Below are positions 34,633-34,778 of a DNA stretch of 34,778 nt, one piece after another. Source of the DNA: Synechococcus sp. UW140 (GTDB lineage Bacteria > Cyanobacteriota > Cyanobacteriia > PCC-6307 > Cyanobiaceae). Every line of letters starts with the position of its first letter. Position 1 is the stretch's first letter. The position numbers were made by a program, and so were the translations under genes. Below the pieces are notes generated by a model. That model did not search any database, was not told the origin of the DNA, and saw only the letters and a program-made list of their open reading frames with translations. The stretch lies in NCBI GenBank assembly GCA_945860085.1, contig CAMAPJ010000022.1:1-34778 (forward strand), given 5' to 3'.

Positions 34633-34778
34633 TCAACCGATCGCAGGTGCGCTCAGAGCCACGGGGGTGGACTGGGCAGCGGCGAGGTCGAGGGGGAAGT
34701 TATGAGCGTTGCGCTCGTGCATCACTTCCATGCCCAGGCCAGCGCGGTTGAGCACATCAGCCCAGGTGTTCAGCACCC
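34633..34778 (-). CDS. psbA: Photosystem II D1 protein, C-terminal part
   Basis: Only the last 47 complete codons are in the window; the rest lies beyond the right edge. The translation [20 protein letters not shown] is followed by [12 protein letters not shown] and then a 15-residue extension beginning AAQSTPVAL. It contains the His332, Glu333 and His337 region and the Ala344 carboxy-terminus that ligate the manganese cluster in mature D1. The extension after LDLA is removed by the CtpA protease during assembly. Cyanobacteria usually have several psbA copies; which isoform this is cannot be told from this part. Confidence 0.97.
   Translation of the reverse strand, partial: VLNTWADVLNRAGLGMEVMHERNAHNFPLDLAAAQSTPVALSAPAIG

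Overview
The window comes from the chromosome of a GC-rich unicellular picocyanobacterium of the Synechococcus/Cyanobium type. The evidence is a set of cyanobacterial genes: psbO, the 3' end of psbA, crtR, ictB, a Ycf66-like gene, a PCP_red-domain gene, an FtsH with a D1-protease architecture, and several short proteins of the kind confined to cyanobacteria (DUF3177-, DUF6679- and DUF2555-like). Many genes start with GTG or TTG and few have strong Shine-Dalgarno sites, as is usual in this group.

Layout. 1-4.5 kb (- strand): a 1484-residue protein made of 14 FG-GAP/VCBS calcium-binding repeats and 5 Ig-like modules, with a disturbed C-terminus. 4.6-9.4 kb (- strand): a tight four-gene unit, FIST-domain protein / trmB / ictB / BadF-type sugar kinase, with junctions of 6 nt, -4 nt and 4 nt. 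9.4-10.4 kb (+): two small cyanobacterial genes of unknown function, followed by a 5 x 13-bp tandem repeat. 10.5-14.5 kb (-): ileS and a Ycf66-like membrane protein. 14.6-15.8 kb (+): tRNA-Leu(UAG) and crtR. 15.9-17.1 kb (-): creatininase-family amidohydrolase and gatC. 17.1-17.6 kb: a DUF6679-like gene and a 47-residue single-helix membrane protein.

17.7-20.3 kb is a decayed accessory pocket. It holds an IS5-type element whose transposase carries two frameshifts, a periplasmic solute-binding-protein pseudogene with a stop codon in its signal peptide and a missing 3' end, two strong hairpins, and an apparently intact prochlorosin-like (Nif11-leader) lanthipeptide precursor with no modification enzyme in view. 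This orphan precursor is the most interesting object in the window.

From 20.3 kb onward the genes are mostly core housekeeping: 3-methyladenine DNA glycosylase, pyrB, a small PCP_red unit with its own terminator, an UPF0114 membrane protein, tRNA-Ala(CGC), a DUF2555-like protein, coaBC, a small helical protein, psbO, sat (ATP sulfurylase), ftsH, a KDPG/KHG-type aldolase, aroC, a GAF-GGDEF-EAL signalling protein, and the C-terminus of psbA (D1). Photosystem II is represented by psbO (oxygen-evolving complex), psbA (reaction centre) and ftsH (possible D1 turnover).
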